Assembly: GCF_004342845.1 (NCBI RefSeq)
Contig: NZ_SLXB01000021.1
Location: forward strand, 1 to 64,000
Reading direction: 5' to 3'
Source: Prevotella heparinolytica
GTDB lineage: Bacteria; Bacteroidota; Bacteroidia; Bacteroidales; Bacteroidaceae
DNA length: 64,000 bases
Shown here: piece after piece, positions 1-8,267 of the stretch
Position numbering within the stretch: position 1 is the first letter of the stretch
Layout of the letters: each line of letters opens with the position of its first letter
Position numbers and translations under genes: made by a program
Notes under the pieces: model-generated
Databases searched by the model: none
What the model was told of the DNA's origin: nothing
Seen by the model: only the letters and a program-made list of their open reading frames with translations

Positions 1-94
1 GTTCCACCTCTTTCCATTCCGAACAGAGAAGTTAAGCCCGGTCACGCCGATGGTACTGCGTAACAGTGGGAGAGTAGGTAGCCGCCGTCTTTTT
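1..94 (+). rRNA. rrf: 5S ribosomal RNA, 3' part (5' end outside window)
   Basis: The opening bases carry the conserved 5S core, including CCGAACAGAGAAGTTAAGCCC and the GGGAGAGTAGG stretch near the 3' end. About 20 nt at the 5' end lie before the window. A strong hairpin with T-rich tail follows at 103-136, so this is the end of an rRNA operon read on the + strand. The exact 3' end is estimated. Confidence 0.9.
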
Positions 95-102
95 TTGAAG
101 TG

Positions 103-136
103 GCCCCTCCATCCGGGAACGGATGGAGGGGCTTTC
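103..136 (+). terminator. rrn operon intrinsic terminator
   Basis: A perfect 13-bp stem (GCCCCTCCATCCG at 103-115 with its complement at 120-132) closes a GGAA tetraloop and is followed by TTTCTGCTTTT. It lies just after the 5S gene. Confidence 0.9.
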
Positions 137-225
137 TGCTTTTGTGCCTTTTGGATAGTTCGGGAAATTTATTTATATTTGCCGCCGAACTTTTTATTAT
201 TAATATTTTAAAGCAAATTGAGAGT

Positions 226-471
226 ATGAAAACTAAAATTTTATTGGCTGCTGCGGCAGTGGCATTTTCTTTTGTTGTGACATCTTGTGGGAATAAAAAG
301 GCTGAATCTAATGCCTCTGATACTGACTCTTGTTGCGCGGCAAAAACAGAACAAGTATGTGATTCTACCAAGGCTTGTTGTAAAACAGAAGGTGACAGTG
401 CAAAATGTGAAAAGGCTTGTGATAAGCCATGCGACAAGAAAGAATGCGATAAAGCATGTGATAAGAAGTAA
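226..471 (+). CDS. Small Cys-rich lipoprotein
   Basis: An 81-residue protein of unknown function. The start at 226 gives a clean lipoprotein signal (MKTKILLAAAA... with lipobox VTSC, Cys21); a longer in-frame ORF starting at 100 would run through the rrn terminator and is rejected. After the lipidated Cys come ten more cysteines in 60 residues, ending in a degenerate run of (E/K)xCDK motifs near residues 60-81. This composition suggests metal binding or thiol chemistry at the cell envelope, but that is inference. It is monocistronic, with an rrn terminator upstream and a hairpin at 495-540 downstream. Confidence 0.75.
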   Translation: MKTKILLAAAAVAFSFVVTSCGNKKAESNASDTDSCCAAKTEQVCDSTKACCKTEGDSAKCEKACDKPCDKKECDKACDKK

Positions 472-494
472 ATGTGAATTTGCATCGAATAGAT

Positions 495-540
495 AAATCA
501 CGGGAGAGATGCGGTAAAGTATTTCTCTTGTGATTTCTTT
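495..540 (+). terminator. Probable terminator of the lipoprotein gene
   Basis: AAATCAC (495-501) pairs with GTGATTT (530-536), with an inner AGAGA/TCTCT pairing and a following T-rich CTTTC. It starts 23 bp after the lipoprotein stop codon. Confidence 0.6.
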
Positions 541-1071
541 CTGAAGGTACGGATTTTATGGAACTTACCGTTTTAATGATAAACAGGTTAGTCCGTGAAA
601 TCCGTGCTTGATGTTAATACTTGTGCTATTCCCATTGTGATTAATTTTTATTGCTAATAAAAACGATATCAAAAAAGGAATCTCATCCACTTTTTAAAGC
701 ACTATTTTTGCCCTCTTTAATAGATAATTCAAAGTACCTCTATGGGGAGTTTACAAGTGTCCCACTATGCTATAGCAGGTATTCTTTTTCACTTATATTT
801 TTAATCTTACTTTGTACAAGAACACTGAAGAGAAGTTCATGCTGCATTTGAAGGGAGATGACTTTGCATTTAAGGAAGTATGAGTCACACTTTTGAGATG
901 CATTATGTCTCATTCTTGGATACAAAGTTTTGAAAGAGTCGTTTGATTAGGTTGGAGGAATTGTAAATAGCCGGTTGGAACGTTTTAGATTCTTTTATTG
1001 TGATATATTTGATTAATTATCATTTTATGAGTTATAAAATGATACTTTTAAAAGAAAAAGAAAGAGAATTG
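541..1071. other. Intergenic stretch without a supported gene
   Basis: AT-rich DNA between the lipoprotein terminator and the leucine leader promoter. The only ORF, 651-851 on +, is 66 codons with poor composition and no start context, and is not supported. No repeat or RNA gene was recognised. Confidence 0.5.
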
Positions 1072-1102
1072 TTTGCATGCTTCGAAATAATATATACCTT
1101 TG
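1072..1102 (+). promoter_or_regulatory. Bacteroides-type promoter of the leucine leader
   Basis: TTTG at 1072-1075 and TACCTTTG at 1095-1102 match both elements of the Bacteroides primary sigma consensus (TTTG / TAnnTTTG), separated by the expected 19 bp. Transcription should start near 1108-1110, about 20 nt before the leader ATG at 1128. Confidence 0.8.
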
Positions 1103-1127
1103 TGGCATTAAAATAAAAAAGAACGGA

Positions 1128-1211
1128 ATGAATCAGAACTTTATATATATTCTACTGTGTGGTATTATTATTCTGCTAGCTATGTTTAGTGGAAGTGGGT
1201 ACTGTGCATGA
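1128..1211 (+). CDS. Ile/Leu-rich leader peptide of the leucine operon
   Basis: A 27-codon ORF (ATG 1128, TGA 1209-1211). Residues 6-17 read IYILLCGIIILL: five Ile and four Leu in a peptide of 27. It lies 20 nt downstream of a consensus promoter and immediately before a terminator hairpin (1240-1275), in the orientation of the downstream leu genes. Its last codons contain one strand of an antiterminator (1189-1199). This is the arrangement of leader peptides in transcription attenuation: stalling at scarce Ile/Leu tRNA would leave 1189-1199 free. It could be a small membrane peptide, but the RNA layout argues for a leader. Confidence 0.65.
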   Translation: MNQNFIYILLCGIIILLAMFSGSGYCA

Positions 1212-1275
1212 ATATATAGAAGATTTAATGAAATACGAAAGCCTTTCTCACTTCCATGTGTGAAAGGCTTTTTTA
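1189..1275 (+). promoter_or_regulatory. Attenuator: antiterminator and terminator pair
   Basis: Terminator: AGCCTTTCTCAC (1240-1251) pairs with GTGTGAAAGGCT (1258-1269) with one mismatch, followed by a T run at 1268-1274. Antiterminator: GTGGAAGTGGG (1189-1199) can pair with CTCACTTCCAT (1247-1257) over 11 bp including two G-U pairs, consuming the upper terminator arm. The two structures are mutually exclusive, and 1189-1199 lies inside the leader peptide ORF. Pairing was read by eye; no folding energy was computed. Confidence 0.65.
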
Positions 1276-1418
1276 TATATAGAATATGAACTATAATAAG
1301 AAAATTGAATACGGTTAACGATAATTAGCATGTTTATACAGGTTATCGTGCATGGAAAGCTCGTCGGGGCTGCCTGCTCAGCCCCTTGCCGCATGGCGTT
1401 TCCTCCGCAGATGAGTAT

Positions 1419-2385
1419 TTATGGTCTTTCGGACTTGAACCCATCGACATACGGTTTCCCTTGCGTGACCACTGCAAAGGCTTGCCTTAGAAGTTTGTTG
1501 GCGACCGCAACGACCGCCACCTTACCGGGCTTGCCGTTAGACCGCAAACGGTCGAAACACGCCTTGCACTCGGAATTGCACCTGAGTGATGAGAATGCCG
1601 CCACATAGAGTTGGCTTCTGAGGTTTGAATCCCCGTTTCGGTTGATGTGACCTTTGACATTGACTGACGTACCGGATTGTTGGTAAGTAGGCGATAAGCC
1701 CAGATAACGGGAAAGTTGCTTGGCGTTATCAAAGTAGGTAAAACCCACCGGTGGCTACAATGAGTGCCGCTGCCAATGTGGCACCGATACCCTTGATGGA
1801 GGTGAGCAGGTCCATCTGCTTCTTGTACTCACCTTGTGCCAAGGAAGCAATCGTCTCTTCCATTGCCTTGATCTGCTTCTCCAGGAAAGTAATCGTCTTT
1901 TCGATGGTTTTCTTGCATTCAGGGTCGAAAGAAGGAAGGATTTCAAGTGAGCCTCTTAGGTTACGTGTTGCCACGAGTTGCTTCTTGAGTTGCCGCAGTA
2001 CCGTGCGCTTCTGCTTCAGGATGAGTATTGAATCGCTGCTCAGCTTGTAAGGAGTCGGTTGCATCCGCTCCCCGTACAGGGCTGTCAGACGAGCATCAAT
2101 CTCGTCCGTCTTGGTGACGGAGAGCATGGCTCGGGCGAAATTCTTTATCTTCAGCGGATTCTCAAGGCTGACGGTTATCCCGGCTTCGGAAAGCAGATAG
2201 ACGAGCAACGCACTATAATTGCCTGTTGCTTCCAAAACGCAATGGTGTTCTGCCGCTGAAACGGCCTGTATAAACTCATGTACACCTTTTACTGTGTTTT
2301 TAAATGTTTTTGTCCTGCCTGTCTTGGCGGACGAATAAGCGACAACGAAAGTCGCCTTGCTGACATCGATTCCAACGTAGGTCAT
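1419..2385 (-). pseudogene. IS110-family transposase, frameshifted
   Basis: Two overlapping frames make up one transposase of about 327 residues. The N-terminal part (1729-2385, 218 residues) has the RuvC-like DEDD domain: MTYVGIDVSKATF near residue 1, a Glu in CVLEATGNY and TDEIDA near residue 115. The C-terminal part (1419-1748) has the transposase_20 domain, including YLGLSPTYQQSGTS with the expected Ser. The reading changes at the GGTGGGTTTT run around 1737-1749: expected ...ATGGFTYFDN... is broken into ...ATGGFYLL-stop, consistent with one extra base. No typical slippery site is seen and family members are normally read in one frame, so this copy is probably dead; recoding or a sequencing error cannot be excluded. 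Confidence 0.85.
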
Positions 2386-2460
2386 AGTCTAAAACTTTAA
2401 ATAAAACAACATCATTACATCGTGAGCCATCATTACAGCCCATTGAACTATCCGGTTTCT

Positions 2461-2540
2461 GATGTAAGAGTGTGGAGGTGAAACATATTCTACAGTCTTT
2501 ATGACTAATGAAACATCGGCCTTATTCCACACTCTGATGT
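2461..2540 (-). ncRNA. Candidate IS110 bridge RNA region
   Basis: Upstream of the transposase start, AGAGTGTGGA (2467-2476) and its perfect complement TCCACACTCT (2526-2535) enclose a 49-nt loop holding a smaller AGTC/GACT stem and two copies of TGAAACAT. IS110-group elements are known to encode a structured bridge RNA in the noncoding end 5' of the transposase. Position, size and hairpin-with-internal-loop fit; guide sequences were not matched to donor or target, so the call is tentative. Confidence 0.4.
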
Positions 2541-2598
2541 TGAAACTTTATGCAAAAGTATAACGAAAAATAATATATAATGAATCAAATACAATTAA

Positions 2599-4098
2599 AT
2601 GATGAGTGACAGATTGTTTATTTTCGACACAACGCTTCGCGATGGTGAGCAGGTTCCCGGTTGTCAATTGAACACTGTAGAAAAGATACAAGTGGCAAAG
2701 CAATTGGAACTGCTGGGAGTGGATGTGATTGAAGCGGGATTTCCTGTTTCGAGCCCGGGGGATTTCAATTCGGTGATTGAAATATCAAAGGCTGTGACAT
2801 GGCCCGCTATTTGTGCCTTGACACGTGCCGTTCAAAGAGATATTGACGTAGCGGCAGAGGCTTTGCAGTTTGCTAAGCGTAAGCGTATTCATACGGGGAT
2901 TGGTACATCCGATTCGCATATCAAGTATAAATTCAATTCTAATCGTGAGGAAATTATAGAACGTGCGGTAGCTGCCGTGAAGTATGCTCGCAAATATGTG
3001 GATGATGTGGAGTTTTATGCCGAAGATGCCGGGCGCACGGATAACGAATATTTGGCACGTGTGGTAGAAGCTGTAATCAAGGCGGGTGCTACGGTAGTGA
3101 ATATCCCTGATACAACGGGCTATTGTTTGCCTTCTGAGTATGGTGCAAAAATAAAATATCTGATGGAACATGTTGACGGTATACATAATGCCATCCTCTC
3201 TACCCATTGTCATAACGATTTGGGTATGGCTACGGCAAATACGATGGCCGGTGTGCAGAATGGTGCTCGTCAGGTGGAAGTGACCGTTAACGGTATAGGA
3301 GAGCGTGCAGGGAACACTTCTCTTGAAGAGGTTGCGATGATAATCAAGTGTCATAACGATATTGATATTGAAACCAATATCAATACCCAGAAAATTTATC
3401 CGACCAGCCGGATGGTATCCAGCTTGATGAATATGCCTGTACAACCTAATAAAGCGATTGTAGGTCGTAACGCTTTTGCCCATTCTTCGGGCATTCATCA
3501 GGATGGTGTGTTGAAAAATGTACAGACCTATGAAATTATCAACCCGCGTGATGTGGGGATTGATGATAATTCCATCGTACTGACTGCACGTAGTGGCCGC
3601 GCCGCATTGAAAAATCGTTTGTCTGCATTGGGAGTGAATCCTACGCAGGATAAACTGAACGAAATATATGATGAGTTCTTGAAGCTTGCAGATAAAAAGA
3701 AAGATATCAATGACGATGATATTTTGGTATTGGCAGGAGCAGACCGTTCGCAACACCACCGCATTAAGTTGGAGTATTTGCAAGTGACCAGTGGGGTAGG
3801 GGTACGTTCGGTTGCCAGCTTGGGATTGAGTATATCCGGTGAAAAGTTCGAAGCTGCAGCCAGTGGGAATGGTCCGGTAGATGCTGCCATCAAGGCTCTG
3901 AAGAAAATAATCAACCGCCACATGACATTGAAAGAATTTACGATTCAGGCCATCAGTAAGGGTAGCGATGATATGGGTAAGGTGCACATGCAGGTGGAAT
4001 ATGATAATCATGTTTATTATGGATTCGGTGCCAATACCGATATTATAGCCGCTTCTGTTGAAGCTTATATTGATTGTATCAATAAGTTTAAGATGTAA
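2599..4098 (+). CDS. leuA: 2-isopropylmalate synthase
   Basis: Cytosolic enzyme condensing acetyl-CoA with 2-ketoisovalerate, the first committed step of leucine synthesis. It has 499 residues, the usual size of the long form. The HMGL-like TIM barrel carries the [10 protein letters not shown] motif (residues 9-18) and metal-binding H203 and H205 in THCHNDLG; the C-terminal LeuA dimer/regulatory domain (about 365-499), which binds leucine for feedback inhibition, is present. Start is ATG 2599 or the adjacent ATG 2602. First gene of leuA-C-D-(cimA-like)-B. Its attenuator lies 1.3 kb upstream, beyond the IS110 element. Confidence 0.95.
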   Translation: MMSDRLFIFDTTLRDGEQVPGCQLNTVEKIQVAKQLELLGVDVIEAGFPVSSPGDFNSVIEISKAVTWPAICALTRAVQRDIDVAAEALQFAKRKRIHTGIGTSDSHIKYKFNSNREEIIERAVAAVKYARKYVDDVEFYAEDAGRTDNEYLARVVEAVIKAGATVVNIPDTTGYCLPSEYGAKIKYLMEHVDGIHNAILSTHCHNDLGMATANTMAGVQNGARQVEVTVNGIGERAGNTSLEEVAMIIKCHNDIDIETNINTQKIYPTSRMVSSLMNMPVQPNKAIVGRNAFAHSSGIHQDGVLKNVQTYEIINPRDVGIDDNSIVLTARSGRAALKNRLSALGVNPTQDKLNEIYDEFLKLADKKKDINDDDILVLAGADRSQHHRIKLEYLQVTSGVGVRSVASLGLSISGEKFEAAASGNGPVDAAIKALKKIINRHMTLKEFTIQAISKGSDDMGKVHMQVEYDNHVYYGFGANTDIIAASVEAYIDCINKFKM

Positions 4099-4141
4099 AA
4101 CGACCTTATGGTTGAAAGATTTATTGAGTAAGAATGGAGGG

Positions 4142-4243
4142 ATGATTTCACGAAGATTCAGAAAATATCCGGCAAAGGTTAAACGTTCTTTTAGAAGCAG
4201 AGATAAATTCAAAATCGATTTTGAGAAGAAAATAGCTAAATAG
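4142..4243 (+). CDS. Possible small basic protein between leuA and leuC
   Basis: A 33-codon ORF ([16 protein letters not shown]...) beginning 44 bp after leuA and ending 11 bp before leuC. It is rich in Arg and Lys and is preceded by AATGGAGGG, a better Shine-Dalgarno-like sequence than most in this window. No family is recognised and it may be chance. Conservation in related leuA-leuC intergenic regions would decide. Confidence 0.25.
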   Translation: MISRRFRKYPAKVKRSFRSRDKFKIDFEKKIAK

Positions 4244-4254
4244 TAAATGAACAG

Positions 4255-5649
4255 ATGAATACATTATTTGATAAGATTTGGGATGCACACATTGTGCAGG
4301 AAGTGAAAGACGGTCCCACACAACTTTATATAGATAGGCTTTACTGTCACGAAGTCACCAGCCCGCAGGCCTTTTCAGGCTTGCGCGAACGCGGCATTAA
4401 ATGTTTTCGTCCGGAGAAGATATTCTGCATGCCTGATCACAATACTCCGACGCACGATCAGGACAAACCTATTGAGGATGCCATCTCAAGGACTCAGGTG
4501 GACACATTGGCCAAGAATGCGAAAGACTTCGGCCTCACTTATTTTGGCATGATGGACGAGAAAAACGGTATCATCCATGTGGTAGGTCCGGAACGAGGAC
4601 TGACTTTGCCGGGTATGACCATTGTCTGCGGTGACTCGCATACATCGACTCACGGCGCAATGGGCGCAGTGGCATTTGGCATCGGAACGAGTGAGGTGGA
4701 AATGGTGATGGCTTCGCAGTGCATTCTCCAAACACGCCCAAAGACGATGCGTATCACGATTGATGGTAAGCTTGGAAAAGGAGTGATGGCAAAAGATATG
4801 GCTTTGTACATGATGTCGAAAATGACAACCAGCGGTGCCACAGGATATTTTGTAGAGTATGCCGGAGAAGCCGTGCGCAGTCTGACAATGGAAGGCCGGT
4901 TGACTTTGTGTAACCTGAGCATAGAGATGGGGGCACGCGGTGGTATGATTGCTCCGGATGAAACCACTTTTGAGTATATCAAAGGAAGAGAGTATGCGCC
5001 GATAGGTGAAGCATGGAATACGTCGCTGGCTTATTGGAAAACATTGAAGAGTGACGAAAATGCAGTGTTCGATAAGGAAGTACGCTTTGCTGCCGAGGAC
5101 ATTGAACCGATGATTACCTACGGCACTAATCCGGGTATGGGCATGGGTATTACAAATTCCATCCCTACCACCGAGGGCATGGATGAAGCCTCCCGGACTT
5201 CGTTTGAGAAGTCATTGGATTATATGGGATTTCAACCGGGAGAGCCTTTGCTGGGTAAGAAGATTGACTATGTGTTTTTGGGCGCTTGTACCAACGGCCG
5301 CATTGAAGATTTCCGTGCATTCGCTTCCATTGTGAGGGGGCGTAAGAAAGCCGACGGTGTGGTGGCATGGTTGGTGCCCGGTTCATGGATGGTAGACGCG
5401 CAGATTCGTGAAGAAGGGTTGGACAAGATTCTGAAAGAAGCCGGGTTTGCCATCCGACAACCGGGGTGTTCCGCTTGTCTGGCTATGAATGACGACAAAG
5501 TTCCTGCCGGCAAATATGCGGTATCTACCAGCAATCGTAATTTTGAAGGACGTCAAGGCCCGGGTTCCAGAACGTTGCTTGCCAGCCCGATGGTGGCTGC
5601 CGCTGCTGCGGTGACAGGGGTTATTACCGACCCGAGAGAACTCTTTTGA
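4255..5649 (+). CDS. leuC: 3-isopropylmalate dehydratase, large subunit
   Basis: With LeuD it isomerises 2-isopropylmalate to 3-isopropylmalate using a [4Fe-4S] cluster. At 464 residues it is of normal length for the bacterial LeuC/aconitase family. Cluster ligands are visible: C345 in GACTNGR and C405/C408 in [21 protein letters not shown], another family signature, is at about residues 125-135. It follows leuA by 156 bp and is separated from leuD by 409 bp of repetitive and hairpin-forming DNA, so the two subunits are less tightly coupled than usual. Confidence 0.95.
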   Translation: MNTLFDKIWDAHIVQEVKDGPTQLYIDRLYCHEVTSPQAFSGLRERGIKCFRPEKIFCMPDHNTPTHDQDKPIEDAISRTQVDTLAKNAKDFGLTYFGMMDEKNGIIHVVGPERGLTLPGMTIVCGDSHTSTHGAMGAVAFGIGTSEVEMVMASQCILQTRPKTMRITIDGKLGKGVMAKDMALYMMSKMTTSGATGYFVEYAGEAVRSLTMEGRLTLCNLSIEMGARGGMIAPDETTFEYIKGREYAPIGEAWNTSLAYWKTLKSDENAVFDKEVRFAAEDIEPMITYGTNPGMGMGITNSIPTTEGMDEASRTSFEKSLDYMGFQPGEPLLGKKIDYVFLGACTNGRIEDFRAFASIVRGRKKADGVVAWLVPGSWMVDAQIREEGLDKILKEAGFAIRQPGCSACLAMNDDKVPAGKYAVSTSNRNFEGRQGPGSRTLLASPMVAAAAAVTGVITDPRELF

Positions 5650-5782
5650 TTGCTGAGTAGTAATCTGAATTCGATATAACGTGTTGGATATGGACTGCAT
5701 CCGTACAAGAAAAAGCCTTTCATCGGCGTATAAAAACCTGTCTTTGCCTTATCTAAGACGGAAAGAGATTAGGGAGAAAACT

Positions 5783-5845
5783 TCATATAAGGGCTTTATA
5801 TTTACATATAAAGGCGCGATAATTATATATAAGTGCTTTATAAGT
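5783..5845. repeat. Three tandem 21-bp AT-rich units
   Basis: Units at 5783-5803, 5804-5824 and 5825-5845 share the pattern nnATATAAgtGCtttATAann; the first and third match best (ATATAAGGGCTTTATA and ATATAAGTGCTTTATA, each nearly palindromic). The period of exactly 21 bp is shared with the central part of the array at 43143-43205. Confidence 0.6.
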
Positions 5846-5875
5846 AGATTTCTTCCGTTAGGGGAGAATGTTTTC

Positions 5876-5925
5876 AAGCAGGTCTCATCATCTTTCGGAC
5901 GATGTCCCGTCTGCTTCTTTTCTTA
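5876..5925 (+). terminator. Hairpin with T-rich tail between leuC and leuD
   Basis: AAGCAG (5876-5881) pairs with CTGCTT (5911-5916), with an inner CATC/GATG stem and a CTTTTCTT tail, all in the direction of the operon. It may end part of the leuAC transcript or act as a second regulatory point before leuD. No other gene was found in 5650-6058; the ORF spanning 5681-6019 is repeat-derived and lacks a credible start. Confidence 0.5.
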
Positions 5926-6058
5926 TATCGAACTCCTGTTAAGCAGACGATTCGCACGTATGGCTGAAGCCGGATCGCGGATGCGGAGTTGTCATGAAAA
6001 CAAAATGATTGAAACATAAAAATTGATTTGTACATTTACTTAAATTGCAGATAGAGAG

Positions 6059-6658
6059 ATGAAACAGAAATTCAATATCATCACCAGTACTTGCGTGCCC
6101 CTTCCATTAGAGAATGTCGATACGGATCAGATAATCCCGGCGCGTTTTCTGAAAGCCACTACCCGCGAGGAGAAATTCTTCGGAGACAATCTGTTCCGTG
6201 ATTGGCGTTATAATCCGGACGGTTCTCTGAATAAAGATTTTGTGTTGAACAATCCTGCTTATGGCGGGCAGATTCTGGTGGCAGGAAAAAACTTCGGTTC
6301 AGGCTCCAGTCGTGAGCATGCGGCTTGGGCCATTGCCGGTTACGGTTTCCGTGTGGTGGTGTCCAGCTTCTTTGCGGATATCCATAAAAACAACGAGTTG
6401 AACAATTTCGTGCTTCCGGTGGTAGTGAGCGAGCCGTTCTTGAAAGAACTGTTCGACTCCATATTCGCCAATCCTAAAGTGCAGGTCGAAGTGAACTTGC
6501 CCGAACAAACCATCACCAATAAGGCAACAGGCAAGAGCGAACGTTTTGAGATTAACGCTTACAAGAAGCATTGTCTGATGCATGGATTGGACGACATAGA
6601 TTTTTTAGTGGGAAATAAAGATAAGATAGAAGCTTGGGAGAATAAAAATGAAGCATGA
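6059..6658 (+). CDS. leuD: 3-isopropylmalate dehydratase, small subunit
   Basis: Swivel-domain subunit of isopropylmalate isomerase, 199 residues. The N-terminus MKQKFNIITSTCVPLPLENVDTDQIIPARF and the GKNFGSGSSREHAAWA motif (near residue 77-92) are diagnostic of LeuD. It overlaps the following synthase gene by 11 bp, so the two are likely translationally coupled. Upstream is the hairpin-containing leuC-leuD gap. Confidence 0.95.
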   Translation: MKQKFNIITSTCVPLPLENVDTDQIIPARFLKATTREEKFFGDNLFRDWRYNPDGSLNKDFVLNNPAYGGQILVAGKNFGSGSSREHAAWAIAGYGFRVVVSSFFADIHKNNELNNFVLPVVVSEPFLKELFDSIFANPKVQVEVNLPEQTITNKATGKSERFEINAYKKHCLMHGLDDIDFLVGNKDKIEAWENKNEA

Positions 6659-8195
6659 TTATCCGAAGATAGAAATCATGGACACCACACTTCGTGACGG
6701 CGAACAGACCAGCGGAGTATCTTTTGTGCCCCATGAGAAGTTGATGATTGCCCGTCTGCTGCTGGAAGAGTTGAAGGTGGACAGGGTAGAGGTAGCTTCT
6801 GCAAGAGTGTCCGATGGAGAGTTCCAGGCGGTGAAGATGATTTGCGACTGGGCAGCTCGTCGCAATCTGTTGCCGAAGGTAGAAGTACTTGGCTTTGTGG
6901 ATGGGCACACCTCGGTAGACTGGATACATGCTACCGGTTGCCGTGTCATTAATCTGTTATGCAAGGGTTCGTTGAAGCATTGCATGTGTCAGTTGAAGAA
7001 AAGTCCGGAGGAACATATTGAAGACATTCTGGCCGTGGTGAGCTATGCGAACAAGCGGGACATGGAAGTGAATGTATATCTGGAAGATTGGAGCAATGGC
7101 ATGAAAGACTCTCCCGAATATGTTTTCCAATTGATGGAAGCTTTGATTCAGACCAATATAAAACGCTATATGTTGCCCGATACACTCGGTATACTGAATC
7201 CGTTGCAGGTCATTGAGTTTATGCGCAAGATGGTGAAGCGTTATCCGTATGCTCATTTCGATTTCCATGCGCACAATGATTACGATCTTGCCGTGAGTAA
7301 TGTACTTGCCGCCGTGTTGAGCGGCTGCAAGGGGCTGCATACCACCATCAACGGTCTGGGCGAACGGGCCGGGAATGCTCCGCTTGCCAGTGTGCAGGCC
7401 ATCCTGAAGGACCATTTCAGTGCGGTGACCAACATTGACGAGAACCGTCTGAACGATGTGAGCCGTGTGGTGGAATCCTATTCGGGCATCGTTATTCCGG
7501 CCAATAAGCCGATTGTGGGTGAGAACGTGTTTACGCAGGTGGCGGGAGTTCATGCCGACGGTGACAACAAAAGCAACCTTTATTGCAACGACCTGTTGCC
7601 CGAACGTTTCGGCCGTAAGCGTGAATATGCTCTGGGCAAGAACAGCGGTAAAGCCAATATACGGAAGAATCTGGAAGACTTGGGCTTGCAACTGGACGAG
7701 GAGGCCATGCGCAAAGTCACTGAACGCATCATTGAACTGGGCGACAAGAAAGAATTAGTGACACAGGAAGACTTGCCTTACATCGTCTCGGATGTTTTGA
7801 AGCATGGAGTGGTGGAAGAACGTGTCAGCCTGAAGAGCTATATCGTGAATCTGGCCTATGGATTGAAGCCGATGGCCACGCTGAAAATAGAAATCAACGG
7901 CAAGGAATACGAAGAAAGCTCCAGTGGAGACGGACAATACGACGCTTTTGTGCGTGCGTTGCGCAAGATATATAAGGTGACGTTGGGACGTAAATTTCCG
8001 ATGCTGACGAACTATGCCGTAACCATTCCTCCCGGCGGGCGCACCGATGCCTTTGTGCAGACGGTCATCACATGGAGTTTTGAAGACAAGATGTTTCGCA
8101 CGCGCGGTCTTGATGCCGACCAGACGGAAGCTGCCATCAAAGCAACGGTGAAGATGCTGAACATTATAGAGGGCGAGTATGAAAAGAAGGGGTAG
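6648..8195 (+). CDS. LeuA-family synthase, probably (R)-citramalate synthase
   Basis: A second HMGL-like condensing enzyme of 515 residues. It has [10 protein letters not shown] (11-20), the metal ligands H207 and H209 in FHAHNDYD and a C-terminal LeuA-type allosteric domain. It is clearly divergent from the LeuA at 2599 (for example TSGVSFVPHEK after the DGEQ motif). Such second copies within leu operons are often citramalate synthases (pyruvate + acetyl-CoA), giving a threonine-independent route to isoleucine that reuses LeuCD and LeuB; the mixed Ile/Leu leader peptide upstream fits this. Another 2-keto acid substrate is possible. Start overlaps the leuD end. Confidence 0.75.
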   Translation: MKHDYPKIEIMDTTLRDGEQTSGVSFVPHEKLMIARLLLEELKVDRVEVASARVSDGEFQAVKMICDWAARRNLLPKVEVLGFVDGHTSVDWIHATGCRVINLLCKGSLKHCMCQLKKSPEEHIEDILAVVSYANKRDMEVNVYLEDWSNGMKDSPEYVFQLMEALIQTNIKRYMLPDTLGILNPLQVIEFMRKMVKRYPYAHFDFHAHNDYDLAVSNVLAAVLSGCKGLHTTINGLGERAGNAPLASVQAILKDHFSAVTNIDENRLNDVSRVVESYSGIVIPANKPIVGENVFTQVAGVHADGDNKSNLYCNDLLPERFGRKREYALGKNSGKANIRKNLEDLGLQLDEEAMRKVTERIIELGDKKELVTQEDLPYIVSDVLKHGVVEERVSLKSYIVNLAYGLKPMATLKIEINGKEYEESSSGDGQYDAFVRALRKIYKVTLGRKFPMLTNYAVTIPPGGRTDAFVQTVITWSFEDKMFRTRGLDADQTEAAIKATVKMLNIIEGEYEKKG

Positions 8196-8267
8196 GGGGC
8201 TGTAATGTATCTGTCTCCAAAACACGAGTTATTATAAGGAATAAAAACGATTTAGATAGAAGAAACA

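Larger units (their letters stand above)
1330..2580 (-). mobile_element. IS110-family insertion sequence (ends not resolved)
   Basis: A split IS110-type transposase on the minus strand occupies 1419-2385. About 200 bp of structured noncoding DNA lies 5' of the transposase (2386-2580) and a GGGGCTG/CAGCCCC hairpin (1366-1385) lies 3' of it. IS110 elements normally lack terminal inverted repeats and target duplications, so the borders cannot be read from one copy; those given are estimates. The element separates the leucine attenuator (to 1275) from leuA (2599). Confidence 0.75.

Noticed and set aside
1366-1385. GGGGCTG/CAGCCCC hairpin as a terminator of the leader RNA
   Set aside because: It lies within the IS element and lacks a T run; the real leader terminator is at 1240-1275.
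2785-4212. 475-codon minus-strand ORF opposite leuA
   Set aside because: Shadow of leuA; composition is Ile/His/Arg-rich nonsense and it spans two gene ends.
5681-6019. 112-codon ORF between leuC and leuD (YKGFIFTYKG repeats)
   Set aside because: Also generated by 21-bp repeats; no ATG in good context and crosses a hairpin terminator.
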